DNA of 64,000 nt from an uncultured Pseudomonadota bacterium (GCA_903884105.1 CAISDJ010000040.1:1-64000), one strand, 5' to 3'; shown: positions 8,928 through 17,847, numbered from the stretch's first letter. Made by a program: numbers and translations. Notes: a model not told the origin generated them from the sequence alone.

Positions 8928-9803
8928 TCACGATTGCATGCCCCAGCGGCGGATCGTTCTCTGTTCCAATGTCCTGAACACGAGGTTCTCCACCGCGAGG
9001 CCGAAAATGATCACCATCAGCAGGCCGGCGAACACGCTTGGAATCTCAAGCAGGTTCTTGTTCTGGAAAATGAACCAGCCAAGTCCGCCCCCGCTTGAAC
9101 TGACGCCGAAGACCAGTTCTGCCGCAATCAGCGCGCGCCACGCGAAGGCCCAGCCGATCTTGAGGCCCGTCAGGATGCTGGGCAGCGCGCCTGGAATGAG
9201 GATCCGCGTGACATACGCGAATCGCGACAGGCCGTAGTTTTGCCCCACCATGCGCCATGTCTGGCTGACCGAGCGGAAACCGGTATGCGTATTCAGCGCC
9301 ACCGACCACATCACCGCATGCACGAGCACGAAAATAATGCTGCCATTGCCTAAGCCGAACCAGATCATGGCGAGCGGCAACAGCGCGATCGACGGCAATG
9401 GATTGAACATGGCGGTCAGCGTATCGAGCAGATCGGCCCCGACGCGTGTCGCGGTGGCAAACGCCGTCAGCAAGGCCGCGCACACGAGCCCCAGAACGTA
9501 GCCCTGCAGCAACGTTGTCACCGAGACGACCGTGGCACTCAGCAGCTCGCGGGACCGGAGTCCTTGCAGGAACGCGCGCGCCGTGTCGATGAACGTCGGA
9601 AAGAGCAGCGGATTGTCGAGCCAGCGCGCATACCCTTCCCAGACCAGCGCCAGCGCAATCAGCATGAGGGTCTTGCGAACCTCGCCGCGGTCGAAGATCC
9701 GCTCCAGCAGCCCGAGGGGCTTCGCCACCACGCCGAACCCGGTCGGCGGGTTGTCGTTGATGTAGTCCGGTCGCTCCGGGCCTCGCGCCGTCTCGTCACT
9801 CAT
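8928..9803 (-). CDS. ABC transporter permease, TauC/SsuC family
   Basis: This is a 291-residue BPD-type inner-membrane permease. Hydrophobic segments begin at LMLIALALVWEGYARW, and there is an EAA-like loop region around ALIAAELVFG. ATG 9803 is chosen because GGAGAG lies 6 nt upstream; longer in-frame starts fall inside the ATPase gene. It overlaps the ATPase stop by 8 nt. With the ATPase at 9796-10587 and the binding protein at 10597-11601 it makes a complete NMT1/SsuABC-like importer. The substrate class is broad (sulfonates, pyrimidine precursors, aromatic acids). Confidence 0.9.
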   Translation of the reverse strand: MSDETARGPERPDYINDNPPTGFGVVAKPLGLLERIFDRGEVRKTLMLIALALVWEGYARWLDNPLLFPTFIDTARAFLQGLRSRELLSATVVSVTTLLQGYVLGLVCAALLTAFATATRVGADLLDTLTAMFNPLPSIALLPLAMIWFGLGNGSIIFVLVHAVMWSVALNTHTGFRSVSQTWRMVGQNYGLSRFAYVTRILIPGALPSILTGLKIGWAFAWRALIAAELVFGVSSSGGGLGWFIFQNKNLLEIPSVFAGLLMVIIFGLAVENLVFRTLEQRTIRRWGMQS

Positions 9804-10587
9804 GGGCAGCTCTCCGACCATCGGGCTCTCCCTCGAACAGCAGCGACTCGATCCGGGCTGACAGCCTGCGGCCATCCGCGCCTATGGCATCGATACCCGT
9901 GCTCCCCAGCTCCGCGCGGACACGCCCTGGATGCGGCGTCAACAGCAGGATGCGGTTGCCGATGCGCACAGCCTCGGCGATGGAGTGCGTGACGAACAGC
10001 AGCGTCACGCGGGTGTCTTCCCACAGCTGCAGCAGTTCCTCCTGCATCTGCCCTCGCGTCAGCGCATCGAGCGCCGCGAACGGTTCGTCCATCAGCAGGA
10101 TCTCGGGCTCCATGGCCATGCCGCGGGCAATGGCAACGCGTTGCTTCATGCCGCCCGACAGCATGTGGGGATAGCTGTCCGCGAACTTCGTGAGCTTGAC
10201 CTTCTCGATGTAGTGCCGCGCGCGATCCACCGCCTCGCCGCCAGAGAGCCGACCGCTCGACGTCAGCGCGAACAACACGTTCTGCTCGACCGTCTTCCAC
10301 GGCAGCAGCTGGTCGAACTCCTGGAATACGAGTACGCGATCCGGGCCGGGACGCGTGATCTGCCGTTCGCCCAGCGTGATCGTCCCTTCCACCGGCTTGA
10401 TGAAGCCACCGACAGCCTTGAGGAGCGTCGACTTGCCGCAGCCGGAAGGCCCCAGGATCACGTAGCGGTCCGACTTGCGGACAGAAAAGCTGACCCGATA
10501 GGTCGCCGTGACCAGGTGATCGCGCGCACGGTACTGCAGCGTCACGCCGTCAACGTCAAGCAAGGGCTTCTGCACTTCGGTAGCCAT
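9796..10587 (-). CDS. ABC transporter ATP-binding protein, TauB/SsuB family
   Basis: This 263-residue ATPase has Walker A GPSGCGKST, Q-loop VFQEFDQLLPW, signature LSGGMKQRVAIARG, Walker B ILLMDEPFAALD and the switch His in FVTHSIAEA. All are the canonical NitD/SsuB-type elements. It lies 9 nt after the binding-protein gene and overlaps the permease gene downstream. It energises the importer encoded by its neighbours. Confidence 0.93.
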   Translation of the reverse strand: MATEVQKPLLDVDGVTLQYRARDHLVTATYRVSFSVRKSDRYVILGPSGCGKSTLLKAVGGFIKPVEGTITLGERQITRPGPDRVLVFQEFDQLLPWKTVEQNVLFALTSSGRLSGGEAVDRARHYIEKVKLTKFADSYPHMLSGGMKQRVAIARGMAMEPEILLMDEPFAALDALTRGQMQEELLQLWEDTRVTLLFVTHSIAEAVRIGNRILLLTPHPGRVRAELGSTGIDAIGADGRRLSARIESLLFEGEPDGRRAAHE

Positions 10588-10596
10588 GCGGTGGGC

Positions 10597-11601
10597 CTAG
10601 CTCCCGCCGGCGATCTCGGGCGTCGCAAAGAACAGGTCCGACAACGCCGCCGGCCGGTTCTTCAGCGAACCGTTTTCCTGCATGAAGTTCGCGTACTTGA
10701 GGACGTTCTCGGGCTTCAGGGTGTACTTGGTCGAGGGAGTGTCCAGCACCTTCACGAGTTCGTCGATGCTCCAGCCCTTGCCGCCCATCGATTCGAGCAA
10801 CACGCCGGCCGCGGCACGACGGTCTTCGGCAATCATCTCCTGCGCCCGCTTCAGCGCCTTGAGCACCGCCCCGTAGACCTTGGGGTTTTCCTTCTGGAAC
10901 TTCGTCGTGGTCGAGATCATCGTGAATGTGGTCGAGCCGCCCATGACGTCGTCCGAGTTCATCAGTGTCCTGATCGCCGGATCCTTGAGCTCGCGCTGGT
11001 CGAACGGCGGCGAGGCCCAATGGCCCACAATGCCCCCTCCGCCAGCCAGCAACCCGATCAGCGCATCGGGATGCGCCATCGTCACCGTGGTGGGATCGAA
11101 GCGGAACACCTGGCCCTTGCCGTACTTCTGCGCGGCGTACATCTGCATGACGATCGACGGGATGGATACCCTCACGGAGGTGACGGCGAGTTTCTGATTC
11201 GCCGCGAGGGTGTCCAGTGATTTGAGCTGCGCCACGCGCGCATTCAGCACCATTGGCATGGAGCTGATGGCGGCCACGCCTTTCACACCGACATTCGAGC
11301 GGGTGCGGTCCCACAACACCAGGAACGCAGGCGGCCCTGCGGAGATGAAATGCGCCGAGCCAGACAGCAGCGCGTCGTTCATGATTGCCGGTCCGCCGAT
11401 GGTCGACCAGTTGACCTTGATCTTGACGCCCGCCTCGGCGGCATACTTCTCGATGAGCCCGTGCTTCTGCATCATGTTGAGCGGCAGGAAGCCGAAGCCG
11501 CCGGCGCCCAGCGGTATCTTGAGTTCGGAGACTTCCGCCCGGGCCGCGAGCGGCGCGAGACCGATCAGCGCCAGGACAAGGAAATTTCGCAGGATGCTCA
11601 T
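10597..11601 (-). CDS. ABC transporter substrate-binding protein, NMT1/SsuA-like
   Basis: This 334-residue protein has a Sec signal (SILRNFLVLALIGLAPLAARA). It shows the NMT1/ThiY-type fold signature: early GGFGFLPLNMMQKHGL, then GGPAIMNDALLSGSAHF, matching the nitrate/sulfonate/taurine binding proteins. It is the first gene of the three-gene importer (binding protein, ATPase, permease). The ligand is unknown; the flanking MmgE/PrpD, dehydrogenase and CMD genes suggest an organic acid rather than a sulfonate. Confidence 0.88.
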   Translation of the reverse strand: MSILRNFLVLALIGLAPLAARAEVSELKIPLGAGGFGFLPLNMMQKHGLIEKYAAEAGVKIKVNWSTIGGPAIMNDALLSGSAHFISAGPPAFLVLWDRTRSNVGVKGVAAISSMPMVLNARVAQLKSLDTLAANQKLAVTSVRVSIPSIVMQMYAAQKYGKGQVFRFDPTTVTMAHPDALIGLLAGGGGIVGHWASPPFDQRELKDPAIRTLMNSDDVMGGSTTFTMISTTTKFQKENPKVYGAVLKALKRAQEMIAEDRRAAAGVLLESMGGKGWSIDELVKVLDTPSTKYTLKPENVLKYANFMQENGSLKNRPAALSDLFFATPEIAGGS

Positions 11602-11639
11602 CGTCTCCTCCAGGAGCCGGCCGCGCGGCCAGGCCAGCG

Positions 11640-12974
11640 CTATGCGGGAATGCAGCGGTCGATCAATTCGCGTGTATCGCTCAATGACTCGATGGACCAG
11701 CAGGCTGCGATGGCCGCTTCGCGCTGCGTGAGTGGCAACACCGTGGCCTGGTCCCGGAACTTCGTCTCGAGCTGCGCATCGCTCAGGGGGCGCTTGAGAT
11801 TGCCGAGCGACCCTTCGAGCGTCTTGTGCAGCGTGCGGCCATCCTGCAGTTGCAGCTTGATCACGACCGAGTCGTCGTTCACCGATGGATCGCCTATCGC
11901 CTCGGTGATTTCGCGCAAGCGCTTGAGCGGCGGATCATTGACGGCTTCGTCAGTGAAATCCTCGAGCGCTCCCCGGCCTCGCCCCAGCCCGATCGCGGCA
12001 GCGTGGTAGATGGAGAACTTGCCCTCGAGGCCTGCGCTGATGACCTTCTTGTCGCACAGATCCTTGACCAGCGGTGCAACACGGAGTTCCACCGACTCGA
12101 TCTGCTCAGGGACAAGGCCGTACTGTTCACGCAACTGGGTGCAGGCATCGATTGTCGGGTGGATGACGATGCCACTCGGATAAGGCTTGTAGGTGTTGAC
12201 GCGCAGGTCGAAGTCGATTCCCAGGCGATCGGTGATCCTGTCGAGATCGTACTTTGCTGCCGTCACAGCCGCGAAACCACGCGGGCTTTCAAGCGGGAAT
12301 CGCCCGCTCGTGAAGCCTTTCTGCGCAAGGAGCGCGGCCATATAGCCGCTCTGCGCAGAGCGACCCGGGTGGAAACCCTTGCCCATCGAACCGAACATCT
12401 CGCGCAAGCCCGCCGCCTGCGTGGCGGCGAGGCCGATGGCGTACGTCATGCGCTCCGCATCGAGCCCGAGCAGCTTGCCCACGGCGACCGCTGCACCGAA
12501 GACGCCGATGGATCCGGTGCTGTGCCAGCCCGCCTCGTAGTGGGCCGGGTAAGTTGCGTTGCCGATGCGCGAGACGACTTCGAAGCCGAGGATGAAGGCA
12601 TGCAGGAAATCCGGCCCGCTGACCTTGTTGACGCTGGCGTAAGCGAGCAATGCGGAGGCCACCGGCGAACTTGCATGGATGTAGTTCTTCGGCAGGGTGT
12701 CGTCGTAGTCATGGACGTGGGAGCTGATGCCGTTCAGCAACGAGGCAAACAACGGATCGTAGCGTTCCGGCCGGCCGATCACGGCACACGTCGGCGGGCC
12801 CGCGAACGGCGCCAGCGCCGCAATCGCGATATCCATCGCAGGCTGCCGGGCGCCGCCCAGCGCGCAGCCGACAATGTTCACCAGCGCGCGTTTGCCATCA
12901 TGACGGACATCCGCCGGAATCGCTTCGGCACGACTCTTGAGGAGATAGTCAACCAGTTCAGCCGTGCAAGTCAT
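11640..12974 (-). CDS. MmgE/PrpD family protein (2-methylcitrate dehydratase-like), copy 1
   Basis: This 444-residue protein belongs to the MmgE/PrpD family, whose members include 2-methylcitrate dehydratase, cis-aconitate decarboxylase and iminodisuccinate epimerase. Typical blocks are ALVNIVGCALGG, HVHDYDDT, HASSPVASALLAYA and YPSGIVIHPTIDA. The ATG at 12974 follows GAGAGGGG. It sits 38 nt upstream of the NMT1-type importer and 40 nt downstream of a dehydrogenase gene. It is a clear paralogue of the divergent gene at 14484-15857. The reaction is unknown; a dehydratase or isomerase on a polycarboxylate is the conservative guess. Confidence 0.87.
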   Translation of the reverse strand: MTCTAELVDYLLKSRAEAIPADVRHDGKRALVNIVGCALGGARQPAMDIAIAALAPFAGPPTCAVIGRPERYDPLFASLLNGISSHVHDYDDTLPKNYIHASSPVASALLAYASVNKVSGPDFLHAFILGFEVVSRIGNATYPAHYEAGWHSTGSIGVFGAAVAVGKLLGLDAERMTYAIGLAATQAAGLREMFGSMGKGFHPGRSAQSGYMAALLAQKGFTSGRFPLESPRGFAAVTAAKYDLDRITDRLGIDFDLRVNTYKPYPSGIVIHPTIDACTQLREQYGLVPEQIESVELRVAPLVKDLCDKKVISAGLEGKFSIYHAAAIGLGRGRGALEDFTDEAVNDPPLKRLREITEAIGDPSVNDDSVVIKLQLQDGRTLHKTLEGSLGNLKRPLSDAQLETKFRDQATVLPLTQREAAIAACWSIESLSDTRELIDRCIPA

Positions 12975-13014
12975 CTGTCCCCTCTCCCTCACCGGTACCC
13001 GCCAGAAGCCGCTG

Positions 13015-13926
13015 CTAGTGCTTGTCGTGCAACTCGAGACCGGCGAGTTTTTCGCTCAATTGGGCCACCGCCGTGTGGTCGGCCTTGGGGCCCAGCATCA
13101 CGGACGCACCCGCCCACATCTCGCGGCACATCGCCGCAAACGGCGTGCTGACACCTCCGGCACGGGCCACTTCCATCGCAATGCTCAGGTCCTTGACCAT
13201 CAATTCGATCGAGAACCCGGAATCGAACTTCCGCGACATCACGTACTGCTTGAACTTCTTCTGCGTGCTGTTGTTCATGCCGGTCGAGGCATTGAGGATG
13301 TCCACCATCGTGCCCTCGTCGATGCCGAATTTCGCACCGATCAGCAGGGCCTCGATGCCGATCAGGAAGCCACCGGCCGACACGAGGTTGTTGAGCGCCT
13401 TCATGGCGTGGCCACTGCCGATCTTTCCGGTGCGGATCACCGAGCCCATCGCGGCAAGGATCGATTGCGCCGCTTCAATGGCGGAGGCATCCCCACCGGC
13501 CATGATCGTCAGTTGCCCGCTCTTCGCACGTGGCACACCGCCCGACACCGGGGCATCGAACAGTGTCACACCCTGTTTGGCAAGCTGCTCCGCGAAACGC
13601 ACGGTCTCGCCGGGAATGCCCGATGTCATGTCGATGACAACCGATCCTTTGCGCAGCCCGCCCGCCACGCCATCGGGCGCAAACAACACCTTCTCGACGA
13701 TCGCGCTGGTCGGCAGAATGGTGATGACGACGTCGGCCACCTTGCCAAGCTCACCGAGCGAACCCACGTGCGTTCCCCCTACCTCAGCGAGGAAGCGATC
13801 GACCTGGTCCTTGCGGACATCGTGGGGTGCGACGGCATGGCCGGCCTTGAGCAGGCAGCTCGCCATGGGCCAACCCATGGCGCCGAGTCCGATAAAGCCG
13901 ATCAGCGGTTTGGTGGTTGCAGTCAT
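13015..13926 (-). CDS. NAD(P)-dependent beta-hydroxyacid dehydrogenase, copy 2
   Basis: This 303-residue member of the 3-hydroxyisobutyrate dehydrogenase family has Rossmann motif FIGLGAMGWPMA, substrate motif DAPVSGGVPRA and catalytic Lys in GHAMKALNNLV. It is the same family as the gene at 6306-7199 but clearly diverged from it. It lies 22 nt downstream of the CMD gene and 40 nt upstream of the MmgE/PrpD gene. It therefore sits in a CMD-dehydrogenase-PrpD-importer module that mirrors part of the module at 1-8.9 kb. Confidence 0.88.
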   Translation of the reverse strand: MTATTKPLIGFIGLGAMGWPMASCLLKAGHAVAPHDVRKDQVDRFLAEVGGTHVGSLGELGKVADVVITILPTSAIVEKVLFAPDGVAGGLRKGSVVIDMTSGIPGETVRFAEQLAKQGVTLFDAPVSGGVPRAKSGQLTIMAGGDASAIEAAQSILAAMGSVIRTGKIGSGHAMKALNNLVSAGGFLIGIEALLIGAKFGIDEGTMVDILNASTGMNNSTQKKFKQYVMSRKFDSGFSIELMVKDLSIAMEVARAGGVSTPFAAMCREMWAGASVMLGPKADHTAVAQLSEKLAGLELHDKH

Positions 13927-13948
13927 GGCTACGTTCCGAATTGAAACC

Positions 13949-14347
13949 TTAGATCTTGCCTTCTTCTTTCAGCACTTCGGCAGCCACTTTCAGGCTGTCG
14001 AGACCGGCTGGCACGCCGCAGTAAATGGCGACCTGCATCATCACTTCGCGGATTTCATCCGGTGTCAGGCCGTTGTTGAGCGCGCCACGCACATGCAGCC
14101 GGACTTCATTCGGACGGTTGAGCGCGGAGATCATCGCCAGGTTGATGAAACTGCGCGTGCGGCGGTCGAGGCCGGGCCGGGTCCAGATCTCGCCCCAGCA
14201 CCACTCGGTCACGAGCTTCTGCATGGGCGCAGTGAAATCATCCGCCGCGGCCAGCGACTTGTTCACGTGCGCCTCGCCGAGCACTTCGCGGCGAACCTTC
14301 AGACCCTTGGCGAACTGCTCACCCTGGAACTCGGGACGATCGGACAT
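13949..14347 (-). CDS. Carboxymuconolactone decarboxylase (CMD) family protein
   Basis: This 132-residue CMD-family protein is the full family length. It has blocks TEWCWGEIW, TRSFINLAMISALNRPNE, HVRGALNNGLTPDEIREV and the C-terminal GVPAGLDSLKVA. ATG 14347 is preceded by GGAGAG 8 nt upstream; longer in-frame starts lack a ribosome site. It is the first gene of the minus-strand run and lies about 40 nt from a good promoter. A truncated paralogue lies at 1-289. PcaC-type activity is possible, but no other protocatechuate-pathway gene is present. Confidence 0.88.
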   Translation of the reverse strand: MSDRPEFQGEQFAKGLKVRREVLGEAHVNKSLAAADDFTAPMQKLVTEWCWGEIWTRPGLDRRTRSFINLAMISALNRPNEVRLHVRGALNNGLTPDEIREVMMQVAIYCGVPAGLDSLKVAAEVLKEEGKI

Positions 14348-14391
14348 GGCGTTTTCTCTCCGCAGACGACAGGACATGACGAGGGGCGCGA

Positions 14392-14420
14392 CGGTATGCT
14401 GCATGCAGATTGTCTGTCAA
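14392..14420 (-). promoter_or_regulatory. Putative sigma70 promoter for the minus-strand catabolic run
   Basis: On the minus strand a perfect -35 hexamer TTGACA (14420-14415) is followed by a 17-nt spacer and a -10-like CATACC (14397-14392). That would start RNA near 14385, about 38 nt before the CMD start codon. It lies in the divergent gap between the CMD gene and the MmgE/PrpD gene at 14484. The TTGACA overlaps a run containing TTGTC and TGTCA half-sites that could be an operator, but no clear palindrome is visible. Confidence 0.45.
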
Positions 14421-14483
14421 TACGCTTGTCAGGGCCGAGAGCTGCGCGCGCCGGTCACGCGACGAAACTTTTCCGGCATACTG

Positions 14484-15857
14484 ATGCGCACCATGTCATC
14501 ACGGCCTTCAACTCCTTCTTCCGGACTGTCGCGCAACCTCGCGGAATTCCTCGCCACCGCCCGCCCTGAAGACATGCCGACCGCAGTGCAGCACGAAGCG
14601 AAGCGCTCGCTGCTCAATTTCTTCGCCACCGCACTCGGTGGGTGTCGCGATATCGCCGTCGAGCACGCCCTCAGCGTCGTCTCGCCATTCGCGGGCGCAG
14701 GGCAAGCGTCCGTCATTGGCCGGCATGAGCGACTCGACGCATTGAACGCGGCCTTCCTCAATGCCATCAGCTCCAATGTCTTCGACTTCGACGACACGCA
14801 TCCCGGCACTGTCATCCATCCTTCAGCGCCGGTCGCGCCTGCGCTTTTTGCGCTTGCCGAAACGCGCCGCCTCACTGGTCGCGAGCTGCTGCACGCCTTC
14901 GCGCTGGGTGTCGAGGTCGAATGCCGCATCGGCAACGCCGTCTCGCCCGGCCACTACGCGCGCGGCTGGCATATCACCTCGACCTGCGGCGTCTTCGGTT
15001 CGGCCGTCGCCACGGCCAAGTGCCTCGGACTCAGAGGCGAACAAATGCTGTGGGCGCTTGGGGCCGCATCGGCGCAATCCGGTGGCCTGATTGAAACCCT
15101 GGGCACGATGGCCAAGAGCCTGAGCGTCGGCAATGCGGCCCGCAACGGCATGATTGCCGCCTTTGCTGCCCACTCCGGCCTCACGGGACCGGAGATGCCC
15201 CTCGAAGGACCGCGCGGCTTTGCACACGTATTCGGAACGAATCCGGATTTCAGCCGGATCAGCGCAGGCCTGGGCGAGCGCTGGGAAGCGCTGCGCAATA
15301 CCTACAAGCCCTACCCCTGCGGCATCGTGCTGCACGCGGTGATCGACGCATGCCTGGCGTTACGCAGCAGTCCCGGCTTCAGTAGCGAAAATATCGAATC
15401 GATCGTCGTCCGCGGACATCCGCTGCTCGGTCAGCGGACCAATCGACCGAGCGTGACGACGGGACGAGAAGCCCAGGTGAGCGCCCAGCATAGCGTCGCC
15501 GTTGCCTTGCTGACTGGCGCTGCGGGCCTTGAACAGTACAGCGATGCCGCTGTCCGCGATCCGGCGGTAGTGGCATTGCGGCAAAAGGTGCAAGTTCAGG
15601 ACGACGCAACGATGACCATTGAGGCCGCGGAAGTCCTCATCACGCTGCACACTGGACAGGACCTCAACCGGTTTGTCGAACAGGCGCGCGGCGGTGAGCA
15701 GTACCCGCTGAGCGATGCCGATCTTGAGGCGAAACTGCGCGACCTGGCCGCCTTCGGCAAGTCAGGCTGCGATCCAGGGTTACTGATTGACGCTGTGTGG
15801 TCACTGGAAACAAGCACCGATGCAGGCCGACTCATGGCGCTTGCGGTTGCTCGCTAG
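14484..15857 (+). CDS. MmgE/PrpD family protein, copy 2 (divergent)
   Basis: This 457-residue paralogue of the protein at 11640-12974 shares blocks LLNFFATALGG, NVFDFDDTHPGTVIHPSAPVAPALFALAE, GVEVECRIGN and YPCGIVLHAVIDACLAL. The start is ATG 14484 or the in-frame ATG 14493, and neither has a clear ribosome site. A CATACT element (14479-14484 region) directly precedes the first ATG. It is transcribed away from the CMD-headed run and shares its intergenic control region, so it likely belongs to the same catabolic regulon. Confidence 0.85.
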   Translation: MRTMSSRPSTPSSGLSRNLAEFLATARPEDMPTAVQHEAKRSLLNFFATALGGCRDIAVEHALSVVSPFAGAGQASVIGRHERLDALNAAFLNAISSNVFDFDDTHPGTVIHPSAPVAPALFALAETRRLTGRELLHAFALGVEVECRIGNAVSPGHYARGWHITSTCGVFGSAVATAKCLGLRGEQMLWALGAASAQSGGLIETLGTMAKSLSVGNAARNGMIAAFAAHSGLTGPEMPLEGPRGFAHVFGTNPDFSRISAGLGERWEALRNTYKPYPCGIVLHAVIDACLALRSSPGFSSENIESIVVRGHPLLGQRTNRPSVTTGREAQVSAQHSVAVALLTGAAGLEQYSDAAVRDPAVVALRQKVQVQDDATMTIEAAEVLITLHTGQDLNRFVEQARGGEQYPLSDADLEAKLRDLAAFGKSGCDPGLLIDAVWSLETSTDAGRLMALAVAR

Positions 15858-15938
15858 CAGACAAGTCTCACAGGCCGCGAAATCGGCGCGCACCGGCGGG
15901 CAACGACCCGGCGCACTGCCGGGTCGCTCCCGATCCGG

Positions 15939-16064
15939 CTAGGTCCTGCACACCAGCACCTGATACGCACCCAACGTCAGGAAGGCCGGCATCTCGTTCG
16001 CGGTCAACTGCTCCCACAGCAGTTCCACTGGCCGCTTGAGATGTCTCGCATGCAGCCCGGACCC
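15939..16064 (-). pseudogene. C-terminal remnant of an unidentified protein
   Basis: In the minus-strand frame that ends with TAG at 15941-15939, a plausible 41-residue protein tail can be read. It contains HLKRPVELLWEQL and FLTLGAYQVLVCRT, with normal GC-rich codon use. No start codon or upstream domain exists in frame beyond about 16064, where coding character switches to the other strand. It looks like the last part of a larger deleted gene. The family is not recognised. Confidence 0.3.
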
Positions 16065-16414
16065 CACAGGCGATGCCGACAGGGTGTCGTACTCTGTTCA
16101 GGCACACCTGGCAGACCCCCAAGGACAAGGATCCCCACAACGCTGCCTTGCGTCGCGTCACGCAACGCGTCGCGCTGGATGCGATCATGATGCTGGGCGG
16201 TCACGCGGACACGACGCCCGATGGCCGCTCCTATGTACTGGATAAACTGACCGCATTGGGGCAGGATTTGGCCGGCCGCAGGGCTGCCGAGCCGCTGACT
16301 CAGGCGCACTACCGGCAGTCGGCACGCGACATCGTCCGCTACCTTGAGAATCCGGCCGCGAATGCGCCGAAATCGGCTTCAGTGGCGTGGGGCAGCCGCG
16401 CTGACCCAGACTGA
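16065..16414 (+). pseudogene. C-terminal remnant of a zinc-dependent metalloprotease (DUF4953/DUF5117-type)
   Basis: The frame ending at 16414 encodes about 115 residues with blocks LRRVTQRVALDAIMMLGGHAD, AHYRQSARDIVRYLENP and an acidic tail. This matches my memory of the extreme C-terminus of large secreted zinc-dependent metalloproteases, normally 800 or more residues. The HExxH catalytic region and signal peptide are absent, and coding character stops just upstream, where a minus-strand remnant begins. I therefore call it a truncated pseudogene. A free-standing small protein starting at the ATG at 16073 is the alternative. Confidence 0.5.
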
Positions 16415-16464
16415 CGTGTGATGAACGACTCGACATATCGATAGAGACTCACAGGAATCCTTCA

Positions 16465-17847
16465 ATGGCAACGCTCACGGCCTGGCTCAATGTCGTCAAT
16501 GGATTCGTGTGGGGCCCTGCCCTGCTGGTACTGATCCTGGGCACGGGCCTGTTCCTGCAGATCCGGCTCAAGGGCATGCCGATCCGCAACATCGGCACGG
16601 GCCTGCGCATGGTCTGGCAAGGGCGCAAGCCTGAAGCCGGCGCGGAAGGTGACGTCAGCCCCTATGCCGCCTTGATGACCTGCCTCGCTGCAACCATCGG
16701 CACAGGCAACATTGCCGGTGTCGGGACGGCCATCGCGCTCGGCGGCCCGGGCGCGCTGTTCTGGATGTGGATGACGGCCCTCGTCGGCATGGCCACCAAG
16801 TACGGCGAAGTGGTGCTCGCCGTTCACTACCGCGAACGCGACAGCAAGGGCCACTGGGTCGGTGGCCCGATGTATGCCATCCGCAACGGCCTCGGCCGCA
16901 ACTGGAAGTGGCTCGGCGCAACGTTTGCCGTGTTCGGCGGTCTCGCCGGGTTCGGCATCGGCAACATGGTCCAGGCCAACAGCATTGCAGTGGCGATGCA
17001 GAGCACCTTTGGCGTCAGCACCGCCACCACCGGCATCGTGCTGGTCGTGATCACCTCTGCCGTCATTCTCGGTGGCATCCAGCGCATTGCCTCCGTGTCC
17101 AACTGGCTGGTCCCGTTCATGGCCGTTGCGTACATCATCGCGGCCCTCGTCGTGCTGGCCGTCCACTTCACCGACATTCCACAGGCGTTCGTCACCATCT
17201 TCAGCAGTGCGTTCACTGCCGCCGCGGCGACGGGCGGCTTCGCGGGTGCGGCGATGATCGCGGGCATTCGTTACGGCGTCGCACGCGGCATCTTCTCCAA
17301 CGAAGCCGGCCTCGGCACCGCAGGCATCGCGCAAGCCGCCGGTGTCAGTTCGGATCCGGTCCGCAGCGGCGTAATCGGCATGATGGGCACCTTCATCGAC
17401 ACCATCGTGGTGTGCTCGATGACCGGTCTCGCCGTGGTGGTATCGGGCGTCTGGACGTCGGGCAAGAGTGGCGTCGAACTCACGCAGCTCGCGTTCGATG
17501 CCGGCATCCCGGGCTACGGCGGTCCCATCGTCGCGGCGTCCCTGGCGCTGTTCGCAGGCACGACCATTCTTGGCTGGGCCTACTACGGCGAGCGCTGCTG
17601 GCAGTACCTTGTCGGGACCTGGGTGATTACCCCCTATCGCGTGCTGTGGTGTATCGCCGTGTACTTCGGTGCGACGACCCAGCTCGACTTCGCGTGGACG
17701 TTGGCCGATACGCTCAACGCGCTGATGGCGATTCCGAACCTCATTGCTCTGCTGGCGCTGTCGCCGGTGATCGTGCAGCTGACCCGGGAGCGGCTCGACT
17801 CCGTCAAGGACAAGTCGGCGCTGCTGGCTAGCTCCGAGGCAGCGTAA
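16465..17847 (+). CDS. AGCS-family sodium:alanine/glycine symporter
   Basis: This 460-residue membrane protein is of the alanine or glycine:cation symporter family. It contains the signature region TIGTGNIAGVGTAIALGGPGALFWMW and GIFSNEAGLGTA, with about 10 hydrophobic helices. The ATG at 16465 follows AGGA 8 nt upstream. It imports small neutral amino acids with sodium. Its 3' end overlaps the convergent dehydrogenase gene by 20 nt, so the two mRNAs are complementary at their ends. It has no operon partner. Confidence 0.92.
   Translation: MATLTAWLNVVNGFVWGPALLVLILGTGLFLQIRLKGMPIRNIGTGLRMVWQGRKPEAGAEGDVSPYAALMTCLAATIGTGNIAGVGTAIALGGPGALFWMWMTALVGMATKYGEVVLAVHYRERDSKGHWVGGPMYAIRNGLGRNWKWLGATFAVFGGLAGFGIGNMVQANSIAVAMQSTFGVSTATTGIVLVVITSAVILGGIQRIASVSNWLVPFMAVAYIIAALVVLAVHFTDIPQAFVTIFSSAFTAAAATGGFAGAAMIAGIRYGVARGIFSNEAGLGTAGIAQAAGVSSDPVRSGVIGMMGTFIDTIVVCSMTGLAVVVSGVWTSGKSGVELTQLAFDAGIPGYGGPIVAASLALFAGTTILGWAYYGERCWQYLVGTWVITPYRVLWCIAVYFGATTQLDFAWTLADTLNALMAIPNLIALLALSPVIVQLTRERLDSVKDKSALLASSEAA

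Noticed and set aside
15868-16188. 106-codon minus-strand frame in the scar region
   Set aside because: Residue mix is not protein-like; a different minus-strand frame ending at 15939 reads far better.
16415-16464. Riboswitch upstream of the AGCS symporter (glycine or similar)
   Set aside because: Only 50 nt are available, too short for a glycine riboswitch, and no conserved core is seen.
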